From contig CAZBAK010000003.1 of the NCBI GenBank assembly GCA_964489715.1, positions 1-64,000 on the forward strand: a DNA stretch of 64,000 nt, read 5' to 3'. Made by a program: the position numbers and the translations under genes. Of this stretch, positions 63,111-64,000 are shown in pieces. How positions within the stretch are numbered: position 1 is the stretch's first letter; every line of letters begins with the position of its first letter. The notes below the pieces were generated by a model. The model had not been told where the DNA came from. It did not search any database and worked only from the letters and a program-made list of their open reading frames with translations. The DNA comes from Tissierella_A sp964489715 (GTDB lineage: Bacteria > Bacillota > Clostridia > Tissierellales > Tissierellaceae).

Positions 63111-64000
63111 TTATATATTCTTTGGAATTCCTTTAAATTTAGCTATTCTCTGAGTAATTATAGGTGTAATTATACTTGTAATAACAACTCCAAAAGCTAT
63201 TTGTGCAGTAGCTGTTGAAGCAAAGGGAAGAAGTTCTGGATTGTTAAATGCCAAAATACTAGGCACAGATACACTTAGTCCTGCCATAGAGCTTATACCA
63301 AGAGTTGAAATACCACTTTCCTTTAGCAATCTTGTTTCCACTAAATAAATTATAGGTAGCATGCTAATATAAAATATAGCTGTCAATAAAATCCCTTGTC
63401 CACCAGCTTGTAAAGCCTCTATAATATTTATCCCTGCTCCAAAAGACCAACCCATAAACACCATCAATACTCCAACTATAGAACTAAACATTTTAGATAA
63501 TTCTTTATCTAGATTACCTATTATAATACCAGCTATAATTGGAATTATAGTTGATATTATAGGTGCCCAATCAACTCCTCCACCTTGGCTTATGCTAAAT
63601 ACAAAAATTGGAAAAGCTGGAACAGACAACATACCAATTAAACCAAATGCTGCTTTATCTGTTTCAACTCCATAATCATTTACCAGGGCAAGATAGAGAG
63701 ATGGATTTAGAGAACATATTCCAACTACAAAGGCAATAGCTGAAACTCCCAAGACCCCCTGTAAACCAAAAGATTTCATAAAGGCAAAACTAAGTACTAT
63801 ACATATTATAATTTTAACAAGTAGTAAGCTTCCTTGCTTTTTAAGAACCTGGGATATACTCTTTAAATCAAGTAAATTGGCTGAGCAAAAACAAACCAGT
63901 GCAACTATATAGTTTGTACCTTTAGTTGTAAATAAAGCTTCAGTAAGACCTCCAAAGCTAGCAAAAAATCCTGGTGCAAATGTATTAATAAGAGCTGATA
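63111..64000 (-). CDS. KdgT-type 2-keto-3-deoxygluconate permease, 5' end cut by window edge
   Basis: Integral membrane permease of the KdgT family, at least 296 residues visible; the frame is open to base 64000, and the ATG at 63779 is internal. About nine hydrophobic segments. Family-like stretches: NTFAPGFF near the edge, PSLYLALVNDYG, FSISQGGGVDWAP, and FGAGINI. Canonical substrate is 2-keto-3-deoxygluconate, but no uronate pathway genes are visible and the adjacent M20 hydrolase hints at another substrate. Confidence 0.85.
   Translation of the reverse strand, partial: SALINTFAPGFFASFGGLTEALFTTKGTNYIVALVCFCSANLLDLKSISQVLKKQGSLLLVKIIICIVLSFAFMKSFGLQGVLGVSAIAFVVGICSLNPSLYLALVNDYGVETDKAAFGLIGMLSVPAFPIFVFSISQGGGVDWAPIISTIIPIIAGIIIGNLDKELSKMFSSIVGVLMVFMGWSFGAGINIIEALQAGGQGILLTAIFYISMLPIIYLVETRLLKESGISTLGISSMAGLSVSVPSILAFNNPELLPFASTATAQIAFGVVITSIITPIITQRIAKFKGIPKNI

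Noticed and set aside
62838..63218. 126-residue plus-strand open frame
   Set aside because: Antisense to the M20 amidohydrolase and permease genes; no support of its own.

Overview
This is a 64 kb window of an AT-rich genome (roughly 30% GC by eye) with Gram-positive style Shine-Dalgarno sites (AGGAGG, GGAGGT), many TTG and GTG starts, T-box leaders and long AT-rich palindromic terminators. Gene content (NfnAB, SdaAB/SdaAA serine dehydratase, ThrRS-like uridine kinase, PrxU-type selenoprotein, 2-selenouridine synthase, late cobalamin genes) points to a strictly anaerobic, amino-acid-using member of Clostridia/Tissierellia. The species cannot be named from the sequence. No rRNA, tRNA, CRISPR array, insertion sequence, prophage or origin was recognised. 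Two runs of exactly 100 N (18978-19077 and 50370-50469) are scaffold gaps and interrupt two genes.

Layout. 1-6.3 kb: an ABC drug-exporter-type ATPase (cut by the left edge), its probable TetR repressor with two matching operators, then two consecutive ECF sigma/anti-sigma modules separated by a membrane protein and a lipoprotein. 6.4-14.1 kb: MFS permease, NudC, M18 aminopeptidase, glyoxalase, a CodA-like deaminase, and a selenium pair: mnmH convergent with a peroxiredoxin whose peroxidatic residue is encoded by an in-frame TGA. 14.1-18.1 kb: an amino-sugar operon (phosphoesterase, nagB, CYTH protein, nagA) and an isochorismatase-like hydrolase. 18.4-33.8 kb: serine dehydratase (gapped), MATE exporter with electron-bifurcating nfnAB, phosphohexomutase, YbaK, HypE-like/DUF2254 pair, and assorted conserved small proteins, transporters and a nucleoside kinase. 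33.8-36.7 kb: DMT transporter, questin-oxidase-like protein, Mn-type superoxide dismutase. 36.8-43.7 kb: a cobalamin lower-loop operon (two DMT transporters, short CobQ, CbiB, CobD, CobU, CobS, CobC-type phosphatase) probably headed by a Cys-rich small protein. 44-58.7 kb: ddl-murF, housekeeping and stress genes (DUF1232, HD, PgeF, CsbD, YflT), a P1B-4-type metal ATPase, an M16C peptidase, and two T-box controlled genes: an orphan trpB (Trp specifier UGG) and a threonine dehydratase (Ile specifier AUC). 58.7-64 kb: a DUF1002 protein, a lipoprotein, a VOC protein, class I fructose-bisphosphate aldolase, an M20 amidohydrolase and a KdgT-type permease cut by the right edge.

Together the genes describe an anaerobe with redox balancing through Nfn, selenium-based peroxide defence plus SOD, cobamide assembly from cobyrinate or cobinamide-type precursors, amino-acid catabolism, and amino-acid synthesis or salvage controlled by uncharged tRNA. 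Most of the region is ordinary chromosome. The most notable points are the selenoprotein peroxiredoxin (split by the standard genetic code), the duplicated hairpin element that supplies the end of tetR, the tetR operator pair, the half-length CobQ coupled to cbiB, the orphan T-box trpB and the altered CodA pocket.
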